From Bimastos eiseni (lineage: Eukaryota > Annelida > Clitellata > Crassiclitellata > Lumbricidae), in NCBI GenBank assembly GCA_959347315.1, contig OY365813.1:19293460-19357459 (forward strand): a DNA stretch of 64,000 nucleotides, read 5' to 3'. Below the pieces are notes generated by a model, which did no database searches, was not told where the DNA came from, and was given only the letters and a program-made list of their open reading frames with translations. A program made the position numbers and the translations under genes. Positions 21,886-31,628 of the stretch are shown here, piece by piece. Every line of letters begins with the position of its first letter. Position 1 is the stretch's first letter.

Positions 21886-21895
21886 ATTCCAATCA

Positions 21896-23452
21896 ATGGG
21901 TGCAAAGATGATGTATCACCTAGTGATTGCATGGATCTTACTGGACACCTTTCAAGTTGCAACTGGGGCAAAGATCCTCATGAAATCGCCCCAAGCTGGC
22001 AGCCACATCTTAGAACATATTTCACTCGGAGAAGAACTAGCTTCGAGAGGTCATGAAGTTTATATTGCAATTGCGTCACGCTACCCTAAAATGGACAACA
22101 TTGAGAAACGAGGAATCAAGACGCTGCCCTATCACTATCCCGATGGAGTATTGTATGGCGTCTCGGAGGAAGCGGAGAAATTTCTGGCGGAACTCATATT
22201 CGACCAGGATGAGGACAAGCTTGCTCTCACAGGCAAGGTGGCAATCCAGGTTGTCAATGATGACTGTGGCTACATGATGGCGGATGAGACTTTTCTGGAG
22301 AATGTGAGACAATTGAAGTTCGACATAGCGATCGTGGAACCGTTTGTTCTCTGTTCGTGCAACCTGATTCTGCCAAAATACCTTCGAATACCTTTCATTT
22401 CGAATGCTGGGCTTTTCATTCCGTGGAACATTCGCATCCCAGCACTTCCATCATTCGCCAATTTCATGTCTGCATGGACGGATTCGGCTGATCTATCGCT
22501 GACATCCAGACTGAGTAACTTATTCACATATGTTGCCATTGACGCCATATTCTCCAGTTACGCACCAAACAACTATACCCTCTTAGAACGCTATGCGCCA
22601 GAATACAGATCGTGGAACGATATCCTGCGACAATCGGAGCTGTTCTTGGTAGGGCGTGATCATCACCTCGATGCTCCAATTCCAGCAATGCCGAACTATA
22701 TCTCGGTGGCTGGACTGACAACCGCTGAACCGAAGAAACTACCAAAAGACTTGGAAGAGGTAGCTGGAAAATCCGAAGCTATTCTTCTGTTGAGCTTCGG
22801 ATCGTCTGCCTATTACTTTCCAAAAGAAGTCATCGTAAAATTCTTGGAAGCGTTTTCCAAACTAAATCAGACTGTTTTGGTGAAATTTTTCATTCCCGTT
22901 GGCGTTAAAGTTCCACCGAACGTGAAGGTTTCCTCGTGGCTGCCTCAGAATGACATACTCGGCCATAAGAAAACAAAGCTCTTCATTACTCATTGTGGAA
23001 TCAACGGCCTACATGAGGCGCTATATAATGGTGTTCCGATGATAGGATTCCCATTATTTGCAGAACAACATCAGAACTGCCATCGAGTTCACAAGATGGG
23101 ATTCGGGTTGGAGATGAAGGTGCAGGAGTTTACGTCCGATCAACTCGTCCTAAACATTCAAGAGGTTCTGAACAATCCGAAATATCGGTCAACGATTGGA
23201 AAAGCATCGGAAGTCTTCCGAGATCAACCAATGAATGCTCGTCAGAGAGGAGCATTTTGGGTAGAACACGTAATCAAACACGGAGGAAAACACCTTCGGA
23301 TGCTGTCAATGGATCTCCCTCTGTATCAGTTCCTCATGTTTGATGTCTTCTTCGTCATCGGCGTCGGTGTTGTTGCTGTTCTGCTTCTGTTGCGATACGT
23401 CATCAGGCGACTTTGTAAAAGATCTACACAAACGAAGCTTAAATCTAATTGA
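21896..23452 (+). CDS. UDP-glycosyltransferase, array member 4 (intact)
   Basis: 518-residue UGT, sister of member 3 (same N-terminal MGAKMMYHLVIAWILL and IASRYPKMDN). Signal peptide about residues 1-24, GSH histidine, Glu in IVEPFVLCSC at the partner-acid position, NQTVLVKFF, FITHCGINGLHEALYNGVP with AEQHQN, and a membrane segment starting LMFDVFFVIG. The Phe in LMFDV replaces the Leu of most members and is shared only with fragment 9. The tail ends KLKSN. The segment from 22737 onward and its 3' flank are duplicated at 40881 and beyond. An earlier in-frame ATG (21851) is upstream of the inferred acceptor and not preferred. Confidence 0.94.
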   Translation: MGAKMMYHLVIAWILLDTFQVATGAKILMKSPQAGSHILEHISLGEELASRGHEVYIAIASRYPKMDNIEKRGIKTLPYHYPDGVLYGVSEEAEKFLAELIFDQDEDKLALTGKVAIQVVNDDCGYMMADETFLENVRQLKFDIAIVEPFVLCSCNLILPKYLRIPFISNAGLFIPWNIRIPALPSFANFMSAWTDSADLSLTSRLSNLFTYVAIDAIFSSYAPNNYTLLERYAPEYRSWNDILRQSELFLVGRDHHLDAPIPAMPNYISVAGLTTAEPKKLPKDLEEVAGKSEAILLLSFGSSAYYFPKEVIVKFLEAFSKLNQTVLVKFFIPVGVKVPPNVKVSSWLPQNDILGHKKTKLFITHCGINGLHEALYNGVPMIGFPLFAEQHQNCHRVHKMGFGLEMKVQEFTSDQLVLNIQEVLNNPKYRSTIGKASEVFRDQPMNARQRGAFWVEHVIKHGGKHLRMLSMDLPLYQFLMFDVFFVIGVGVVAVLLLLRYVIRRLCKRSTQTKLKSN

Positions 23453-24650
23453 TATACGTTAACCACTTATTCTGCGGTAGAAACAATGAAGTTCTGTCTA
23501 GTGTTCGACTCGAGATACTGAAAGCCAGCTCCTAACATATTTACACTGCTAAACAGATTGTCGCGACTACGTCACGTATAATCGTTTTTGACTGTTTGAT
23601 TGATAAGATAATAGTTGAAGTAGTCTTGTCTTAGTGCTTGCTAGTTACTTGAGAATTAAAATTGGAAAATACTAACGCGCATTGTTAACACGATTGTTAA
23701 AGTTTCAATTCAGCACCCCTTCACGACTATCTACAAAGAAGCACTCTCGACACGACTCCGCCAAAATAGTGCATTATTTGGGCTGGATTAGAGCGTGGAC
23801 TTCATTGTACCAGGCATTAGGCGTGGTACCACTGAGACCCCATTCCACATTGGAGGGCCCCAAACAGAGGTATCGCGCTGAAAAAATGAGGTATTCGACT
23901 GAGGAACAAGGACCTCAGCCTGCCTTGAAAAGCGCAGAGGACCACGGCTCTGGTTGCTCGTGGTTTGATTCCTTCTATGTGAACCGGCAATGACCACCCT
24001 CGCGAGGCAACGTCAGACCAATGTAGAATTTTCCTTTGTGATCTGCTGAGGTTAACAGAGCTAATGCAAAACACTCCCAAGTCTTAGAAGTGACATCGTC
24101 GAATGCGGAGATGCGACCAATGAGGTTGTTCTCCCTGAGCAAAACCCTATTCCCAACCTCTTCCCATCTAAAAGAACTTTTGGTGTCTGACTATGGCGCA
24201 TAGATGGAACTAAACCTAACTCTGTACGTTAAGTTGCTGTTTGTCAGCTTGACTTTAATCAAACGAATATTGAATTGAATTGAATAATTCAAACAACCAA
24301 CCAGAATCGACTGGAGACCCACTTAAAGGGAGTTCCAATGATCCAGACGGGAAACAGCAAAGAAGTGTATGCATGAAAGCGTTATGCAATATAAGATGTT
24401 CTAAAAAACGTTGATGCCTAAAAGACCATCATTACTGAAACTTAAAATTTGTTGTTGTTGAAATAACTACACCCTTGGTTTTTATAATCGCATGGTAGGC
24501 CTGCATCCTCGGTAAAATGCCGATGCTTGCTATTAACAAGAGACCATGTTAATTTCTATTAACAAGAGGCTACATTGACGTTGTGATGCCAATGCATCGG
24601 TCATTCACACCTACGTATGATAAATAATATACACACATGCGACACCGCTT
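23453..24650 (+). other. 3' flank of member 4, with LINE-tail-like sequence
   Basis: No gene is supported; a 103-codon frame at 23682-23993 is not conserved as protein in the copy at 41826. At about 24255-24290 aatattgaattgaattgaat resembles the short-repeat tail of a CR1-type LINE, and a similar word occurs at 58.93 kb. Confidence 0.4.
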
Positions 24651-24659
24651 GCATGTATG

Positions 24660-25040
24660 CCATACAATTATTTAGATGCGTTAAAGACTGTATACCGCTG
24701 TATAATCAGTCGTGCAGTTGACTAATATCCAACATGATTCAGCGAAACCAACGTCCCATGTATCTTGATCCTCTTGTGTGCGTATACCTGTCGAGCTGAG
24801 CTCTAAGTCCGTTATGAACATTTCATGACGGAACGAGAAAGCAGGACAGAATAAATGTGTTCGCACAGCCTTACAGGTCATACGATAATCAACAATCGTA
24901 AGACTAACGTACGTATCGCGGACATAGAACGACGTAAGGATAGGCGACCGATTAGAAGCGGTAAGGTGAGTAAAAGGTAAGTGTGAAGTAAACAAAGCTA
25001 AGTTAATTACTCATTTATTATGCACCTTTCTAGAACCACA
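24660..25040 (+). repeat. 5' module of the UGT repeat unit (locus 5)
   Basis: Short module copy: catgattcagcgaaacc, cgagctgagctctaag, cgtacgtatcgcggac, ggtaaggtgagtaaaaggta. The minus-strand 104-codon frame (24681-24995) is identical in the 42.8-kb copy only because the DNA is identical. Confidence 0.55.
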
Positions 25041-25094
25041 ACTGTTATTACCATCACTAATACTACTGCAGCCATAGTCAAATAGAACAACGAC

Positions 25095-25749
25095 GGTTCC
25101 AGGGGCTTTCACCTCCGGACGCATCACCTCCGGACGTTTCACCTCCGGAGGTTTCACCTCTTGGGGCTTTCACCCCCGGACGTTCACCACTGGATGACTC
25201 ACCTTTAGGGGCTTTCACCTTTAGGGGCTTTCACCTCTAGGGGCTTTCACCTCCTGGCGATTGCTTAATTTACAGACAAGTAAAGTAAAATTTCGATGGG
25301 AATACTCATTGAATTGTACATAAATAATATATAACATGCAAAGCAAATTTATTTAGCATAAATATAAGCAATGAACTGTAAATAGACACAATAAGGAAAG
25401 AATTAAATGTTATCCCTCTTCCGTAATCGCAATAACCTCGATTTACTGTCCATCAGAAGCCATTATAATTATTAAATGTCATCTAGTAAAATCTAATTAA
25501 GCATGAGAAAGGTGAGCGATCGCCTTCAAAAATGTTAGAACGTCAGTACTTCCGTAACCGCCAGCAGTCCGATTTACTCTGTCCATTAGAAGCCGATAGT
25601 CAGTCTTTAGTTTGATAGTTGAGGTGAAAGCCGTTAGAGGTGAAAGCCCCTAGAGGTGAATCGTCCGGTGGTGAAACGTCCGGAGGTGAAAGTCCCTAGA
25701 GGTATAACGTCCGGAGGTGAAACGTCCGGAGGTGAAAGCCTCTGATACC
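25095..25749. mobile_element. 655-bp TIR transposon with tandemly repeated ends, copy A
   Basis: Ends are GGTTCCAGGGGCTTTCACC and, inverted, GGTATCAGAGGCTTTCACC. Perfect 8-bp target duplication ACAACGAC at 25087-25094 and 25750-25757. Each end is a cluster (about 120-160 bp) of a short motif of the type TTTCACCTCCGGACG or TTTCACCTCTAGGGGC, inverted at the other end. The centre (25260-25620) is AT-rich and non-coding, so it needs a transposase from elsewhere. The superfamily is not obvious to me; an 8-bp duplication fits hAT or Zisupton-like groups among others. Confidence 0.8.
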
Positions 25750-25884
25750 ACAACGACAACTACTTCCAAATCCACCACTGAAATATGCAACCACTTAATT
25801 GCATTTCTCGTCGTCTTCTACTTCTTTCTCCTTGCCCTCTTCCTCAATTCAGTTTAAATGGTTTTATGTTTATCTCACATGCAA

Positions 25885-25893
25885 ATGTTGCAG
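25885..25893 (+). promoter_or_regulatory. Putative 3' splice site, AG 10 nt before the ATG (locus 5)
   Basis: aatgttgcag ends in AG at 25892-25893, 10 nt before ATG 25904. It is retained although the gene is broken. Confidence 0.55.
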
Positions 25894-25903
25894 GTTCCTA
25901 TAG

Positions 25904-27429
25904 ATGGATGCAAAGACAATGTATTGCTTTGGGATAGCGTTGTCCTTGCTGGATACATTCCAAGCTGTCTCGGGAGCAAAGATACTCATGAAATCACCGC
26001 CACTTGGAAGCCGCATATTAGAACAGGTCTCACTCGGAGTAGAACTGGCTTCCAGAGGTCATGAAGTCTATATTGCGATTGGGTCACGCTACATGAAAAA
26101 AGAAAGCATCGAGAAACGCGGTATGAAGACGCTGCCCTATAAGGTTCCAGATGGAGTGATGTACGGCGTCTCTGAAGAATTTGAGAGAATGGTGGCGGAA
26201 CTTATATTCGACAAGAACGAGGATAAGATGGAAAGCTCAGGTCATGTGGTATCTCAGCTTACCAATGATGACTGTGCTTACATGATGGCGGATGAGGCTT
26301 TTCTTGAGAATGTGAGACAATTGAAGTTCAACATAGCTATTGTATCACCGTTCATTCTCAGTTCGTGCAACCTGATTCTGCCAAAGTATATCGGAATACC
26401 CTTCGTCACAAATTCCGGATTTATTATGCCATGGCATATTCGCATCCCAGCGCTTTCTTCATTCGCTAATTTCATGTCTGCATGAACGGATTTGGCCGAT
26501 AATGAATTTATTACACTGACTTCCAGACTCATGAACTTATTCACACATGTCGCTTTTGACGCCATACGCTCCAGGTTTGCGCCGGACAATAACACGCTCT
26601 TAGAACGCTATGCACCGGAATACAAATCCTGAAACGATCTACTGCGACAATCAGAGCTGTTCTTGTTAGGACGTGATCATTATCTTTTCTCTACGATTCC
26701 AGAAATTTCGAACTACATCACGGTGGCTGGACTGACAACTGCTAAACAGAACAAACTTCCAAAAGACTTGGATGACGTAGCGGAAAAGTCCTGTGGTATT
26801 ATTCTACTGAGCTTCGGATCGTCTGCCTACTACTTTCCAAAAAAAGTCATCATTAAATTCCTTGATACATTCTCCAAACTGAATCATACTGTTCTCGTAA
26901 AGTTTTTCATTCCCGAAGGCGTTAAAGTTCCACAGAATGTGAAGGTTTCCTCTTGGCTTCCTCAGAACGATGTTCTTGGTCATCCGAAGAAAAAACTCTT
27001 CATAACGGTGTTCCGATGATAGGATTCCCATTGTTTGCTGAACAGCATCAGAACTATCATCGAGCTTATGAGAAAGAATTCGGGTTAGAGATTAAGATAC
27101 AGAATTTCACTTCCGATCAACTCTTCCGAAACATCCAAGATGTTCTCAACAATCCTAAATATCAATCGACGATCGGAAAAGCATCGACAGTGTTCCGGGA
27201 TCAACCATTGAATGCCCGCGAGAAAGGAGCATTCTGGGTAGAACACGTGATCAGACATGGAGGAAAACACATTCGAATGCTGTCAATGGATCTTCCTTTG
27301 TATCAGTTTCTCATGCTGGATGTCTTCTTCGTCATCTTTGTCGGTGCTGTTGTTATTCTTCTTCTGCTACGATTTTTCATTAGGCGTCTTTGCAAAAGAC
27401 TGACACAGACGAAGATAAAGACCAGTTGA
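25904..27429 (+). pseudogene. UDP-glycosyltransferase, array member 5 (broken)
   Basis: Recognisable along its full length from the MDAKTMYC signal peptide to a KIKTS tail, but disabled. TGA stops replace Trp codons at 26483-26485 (SAW-T) and 26630-26632 (KSW-N). About 40 bp is missing near 27006, which removes the HCGINGQHEALYN part of the donor signature and shifts the frame. The partner-acid position reads IVSPF (Ser), so even the ancestral copy may have been inactive. A 9-bp in-frame insertion (around 26502) also occurs. The two stops are shared with member 10, so they predate or were copied by the 24.05-26.84 kb identical tract. The 40-bp loss is private to this copy. Confidence 0.93.
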
Positions 27430-28022
27430 TTTCTCTTTGCAATTCATCACGTGGTTGAAGCAATGGGATTCCGACTATTGTGCAAATCATACTACTTGAA
27501 GGCAGTAATTGACATTGTAAAGCACCTTCTTGATATCTCGATGATGTGAAAATAGTTGGAAAGACATCACACATCATCACGTTTCACCATTTTATTGAAT
27601 AGACAATTTATCAGATACTGTAGTACTGATATGTTTCTCGAATGAAGGAAAACCGCATTTAAGACACCAGCTATAATAATTTAGGAATGTCAGACTCTAG
27701 AAATATCTTCATATAAATTGATGGATATGATTCTTCTTTTTTTCAAATTTTTAAAAACTTTATTGGTCTTGTTAGGGCTTTCGTTTTCTTGAGCTGGATC
27801 ATGATATAATAATATTATAATAATTGCCCTAATTGGAATTTTGTGCGTTAGTGGTCTGGAGGATTTTTAAACGAATTGGTAAATAAAACGGACATTTAGC
27901 TCTTAATTTTGGTTTGTTATTAGGTTATATCATTGCGAGAGCGATTTAATGTCATTTAATTAGTGATTTCTATTCCCTCAATCTGATGACTTGACATTAT
28001 CTAATGCACAAGGCTTCAACCG
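27430..28022 (+). other. 3' flank of member 5
   Basis: Diverged copy of 45600-46183, AT-rich, no gene. It ends at the caaggcttcaaccg word, where a deletion junction joins it to unrelated upstream-type sequence (28023-28056). Confidence 0.5.
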
Positions 28023-28056
28023 TAATCGTAATCTCCAAATTTCTAAAGTAACGAAT

Positions 28057-29504
28057 TCGCCGCAACTCGGAAGACACATTTTAGAACAAATCTCACTCGG
28101 AGTAGAACTAACAACTGGTTTGTATTGCGATTGCGTCACGCTACCCGAAAAAAGACAACATGGAGAAAAGCGGAATCAAGACGCTGCCCTATAATTATCC
28201 CGATGGAGTGCTGTACGTCGTCTCCGAAGAGGTAGAGAACATATTGGTGGAATACATATTCGACCCGACCGATAGTAAGATGGTTGATGGCGCGGGATCT
28301 CAGGTAACCAATGACGACTGTGCCTACATGATGATGGATGAGGTTTTTCTGGAGAATGTCAGACAATTGAAATTCGACATAGCGATTGGAGAATCATTCG
28401 CTCTCAGTCCGTGCAATCTGATTCTGTCAAAGCAGTTCGGAATACCTTTCGTATCGAATGACGGATTTTTTCATCCGTGGCACATACGCATCCCAGCGCT
28501 TCCATCATTCGTTAATTTTATGGCTGTCTGGACGGATTTGGAAGGTATTACGCTGACCTCCTGATTGAGTAACTTATTCGTATATGTAGCCTTTGATTCC
28601 ATAGTTTCCATGTTTGCACCAGACAATAATACGCTCTTAGAACGCTATGCCCCAGAATACAAATCATGGACCGATCTACTGCAACAATCAGAGCTCTTCG
28701 TGGTAGCGCGTGATCATCATCTTGGAGCTCCGATCCCAGAAATGCCGAACTACATCACGGTGGCTGGACTGACAACTGATAAACCAAGCAAATTACCAAA
28801 AGACTAGGAAGATGTGGTGCTAAAAATCCGATGGTATTCTGTTGAACTTCGGATTGTCTGCGTATTATTTTCCAGAGGAAGTCATCGTTAAATTCCTTGA
28901 GGCGTTCTCCAAACTGAATCAGACTGTTCTGGTTAAGTTTTTCATTCCCGAAGGTTCTACAGTTTCACAGAATGTGAAGGTATCCTCGTGGCTGCCACTG
29001 AACGATATTCTTGGTCATCTGAAAACAAAACTCTTCACAACTCATTGTGGATTTAACGGACAACACGAGGCGCTATATAATTGTGTTCCGATGATAGGAT
29101 TTCCATTGTTCGCAGAACAACATAATAACTACCATCGAATCTTCAAGAAGGGTTTCGAGTTGGAGATGAAGATACAGGATTTCACGGCCGATCAACTTGT
29201 CCTAAGCATCCAAGATGTTCTCAGCATTCCAAAATATCGGTCGACAATTCGAAAAGCATCGGAGGTTTTCCGGGATCAACCAATGAATGGTCGCCAGAGA
29301 GGAGCATTCTGGGTAGAACACGTGATCAGACACGGAGGAATGCACCTTCGAATGCTGTCAATGGATCTTCCTCTGTATCAGTTCCTAATGCTGGATGTCT
29401 ACTTCGTCATCGGTGTCGGTGTTGTTGCTGTTCTGCTTCTGCTAAGATATCTCTTCAGGTGTCTTTACAAAAGATTTACCCAGACGTAGATAATGACCAA
29501 CTGA
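28057..29504 (+). pseudogene. UDP-glycosyltransferase, array member 6 (broken, 5'-deleted)
   Basis: Begins abruptly at the codons for SPQLG, lacking start, signal peptide, splice acceptor and 5' module. The preceding 34 bp (taatctccaaatttctaaag) resembles module DNA such as 20.70 and 30.83 kb, so a deletion fused that region to the coding exon. Further lesions: about 11 bp lost near 28110, TGA at 28562-28564, TAG at 28805-28807, a small frameshift near 28820-28850, and TAG at 29487-29489 just before the original stop (29502-29504). Closest relative is member 11 (shared SNLFVYVAFD, VARDHHLGAP and the following 600 bp of 3' flank). Signature is HCGFNGQHEALYNCVP. Confidence 0.92.
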
Positions 29505-30125
29505 TTGACCTTAGCAACTAATCCTGTGGTTGACACAATGTTATTTCGTTTATTGGGCGACTCTTATTACGCAGCGCCAGTATGTGATATTGTAAAGTAC
29601 ATTAGGACATTTAGTCGTATCTTAACGCTCTGCAAATTTTCGCGGCTACATTACAAATAGCCACGTTTCATTATTCCATTAATCGAATAATTAGCATATT
29701 GATTTTTTTATATATTTGGCGAATAGACTGAAACCACAGCTATGACATCAGTGTTAGTAATGGAGACCTTAGTTATAGTTTTGTTTTAGTTTTATCAATG
29801 GTAATTACTATGCTCCATTCGAATTTTATAATTGCTAATTGTCTTCTGACTGTTTATTTTTTCTTTTACTAGTTGCCATTGAATTCTGAAAGAGAATAAT
29901 GTTGCGACAGTTGCCTTATTTGTCATTATTTTTTGTGCCAACGATCTAATTAATGTTGAAATATTATGACGAACTACTGCAGGCATATAGTTCCTAATCT
30001 CAGTATGCTTAGAGGTTTGTTTTCAAAGCAAGATCTAAATAATTAAGTTTTGACTTCTGAAGCACCGACCAGACAATATCTAATGAACTGGGTAGCAATC
30101 CCTATCTCATCACAGCTATGCCACA
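29505..30125 (+). repeat. 3' flank shared with locus 11
   Basis: Matches 51605-52245 (ttgaccttagcaactaatcc, gttatttcgtttattg, tttgacttctgaa, ccagacaatatctaatgaac) with scattered changes. No gene. Confidence 0.7.
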
Positions 30126-30179
30126 ACCAAAAACTTTAATTAACGTACATGTAGGCCTATGTGTTATTCCACCCATACA

Positions 30180-30900
30180 CGTACAGTGTACCTAAAAACT
30201 GGGTGATTCGCCTAGGTTGCCAGCTATATATATGTTGCCTTCAGTCCTTGAATTTTATAGCCTCCAACATGATTCAACAAAAACATATGTCCCAGATCGT
30301 GATCCTCTTCATTGCGATTGCCTCTCGAGCTTAGTTCTAGGTCCATTTCAAGTGTGTTGTGACTGAACGAAAAGGACAAGCCAGAAGTATAAGTTTACAA
30401 TCGTACAGTCTTACAGGACGCTTGTCTGAAATAATCAACCGCGTTATTTTGACTAACATACGTGTTGCCGATGTACATGTAGCACGACGTAAGAAAAAGC
30501 GAGCAAAGAATAGATGAGCTGATGATAAGGTAAGGTTAAGGTAAACTTGAAAGGTGAAGCATGGAAAAGGTAAGGTGGAGATAAGGCAAGGTCAGCGTGA
30601 ACTAAGTAAGGTAGTACTTAGTATTAAGTACTATCTAAGTAAAGGTAGCAAGTCATTTATTGCAACTCTGAAAATGGTACTTATATATAGACGTGGTCCG
30701 GAATTTAAACCCTGACGTCTGAGATCGGCTAATATCGCTAAGCAGTTGCATCGGTAACATTAGTGGTTTTAGGGTTTAACGACATCCAGGCTGTTGACGT
30801 CGAACGCACTTGGCGTCATAATCCTAATCTCTGAATTTCTAAAGTTATGAGCACAACACCATATTAATCACGAGCGCCGCATGGTGCAAGATATACATTT
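30180..30900 (+). repeat. 5' module of the UGT repeat unit (locus 7)
   Basis: Good copy: gctatatatatgttgcctt, acatgattcaacaaaa, tgactgaacgaaaagg, gataaggtaaggttaaggta, tttaacgacatccagg. Confidence 0.6.
30225..30246 (+). promoter_or_regulatory. Candidate core promoter (TATA-like and initiator-like) for member 7
   Basis: TATATATA at 30225-30232 is followed by TTCAGTC ending 30246. Related TATA-like plus CAGTC pairs occur at the same place in the modules of loci 1, 2, 8 and 11. Spacing is short for a classical TATA box, so this is tentative. Confidence 0.25.
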
Positions 30901-31074
30901 TCACTCAGCAGTCTCACACAATGCTTATAGGGCCTACCGTTAAGTTACATAAACTAGTGTTTGAACAAGTACTATTTGGTGTCATTTCAGAAACAATGAT
31001 GCATAATTTTTGTGGTTGAGAAATGTTCGCAACGGTCAAACAGGAGACTTTAATATTGCATTCTAAAGATTTTT

Positions 31075-31325
31075 TGCGATAGCGAAGTGGTTAGCGTGAT
31101 ATGCTTTCAAACGAGAGGCACAGGTTCAAATATCAGCCAGGCAAAATGCGGATCGAGATTTCCGATCCACCAGTGCCCCTTGCAAACTACTCTACCTGAA
31201 GTACACTAGCCGCATACTGGAGGTCGAGATATTCGACGGAGAGGAGTAGTCACCCAACAACACATGCCGAAGATAAGAAAATGAAGTCGCCTATACTTGA
31301 TGCCATTGCCTGCTTCTGGGCAGGC
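31075..31325 (+). repeat. tRNA-derived SINE (5'-flank family), locus 7
   Basis: The clearest copy of this family: tagcgaagtggttagcgtg (box A), caggttcaaatatc (box B), body gcggatcgagatttccgatc, tail ccattgcctgcttctgg. Confidence 0.6.
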
Positions 31326-31369
31326 TTAAAAGACTGCTCCTGCTATTCTTCTCCTTCTTTTTGCTCCCC

Positions 31370-31530
31370 TAAACTACCTCAACTCCTACAACTACATATA
31401 CTAGGCCTATCATCACAACTACTTCCCCTACCACTAACACAACTATAACTGCCACCACCATTACAAAAACAAAGCTACCCAGTAGTAGTACTAATACAAT
31501 TACATATACTAACACAACATCATCTAGTCT
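31370..31530 (+). repeat. ACN trinucleotide tract before locus 7
   Basis: Imperfect ACT/ACA/ACC/ATA triplets in the same position as before loci 2, 3 and 4. Confidence 0.55.
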
Positions 31531-31600
31531 TCATCTTATATTTCTCTCTCATCCTCAACCTCTTTCAGATCAAATTATTTAAAATTTGTCTGAATTTTGG

Positions 31601-31609
31601 ACGTTGCAG
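31601..31609 (+). promoter_or_regulatory. Putative 3' splice site (locus 7)
   Basis: ggacgttgcag with AG at 31608-31609. Ten nt later the ancestral start codon position (31620-31622) reads ATA instead of ATG. Confidence 0.6.
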
Positions 31610-31628
31610 GTTTCAATCGATAGGTGTA

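Larger units (their letters stand above)
22737..28022 (+). repeat. Segmental duplication, copy A
   Basis: Runs from the middle of member 4 through broken member 5 and its 3' flank, and is matched by 40881-46183 in the same orientation. Within it, 24052 to about 26838 reads as identical to 42183 to about 44969 with a constant offset of 18131. Sequence on both sides differs by many substitutions and indels. Confidence 0.85.

Noticed and set aside
24681..24995. 104-codon minus-strand frame conserved at 42812-43126
   Set aside because: Identical only because the DNA tract is identical; the other module copies do not keep the frame open.
25858..26064. Alternate-frame 68-codon ORF over the start of member 5
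   Set aside because: Shadow of the UGT frame; the same kind of shadow occurs at 31586 and 43989.
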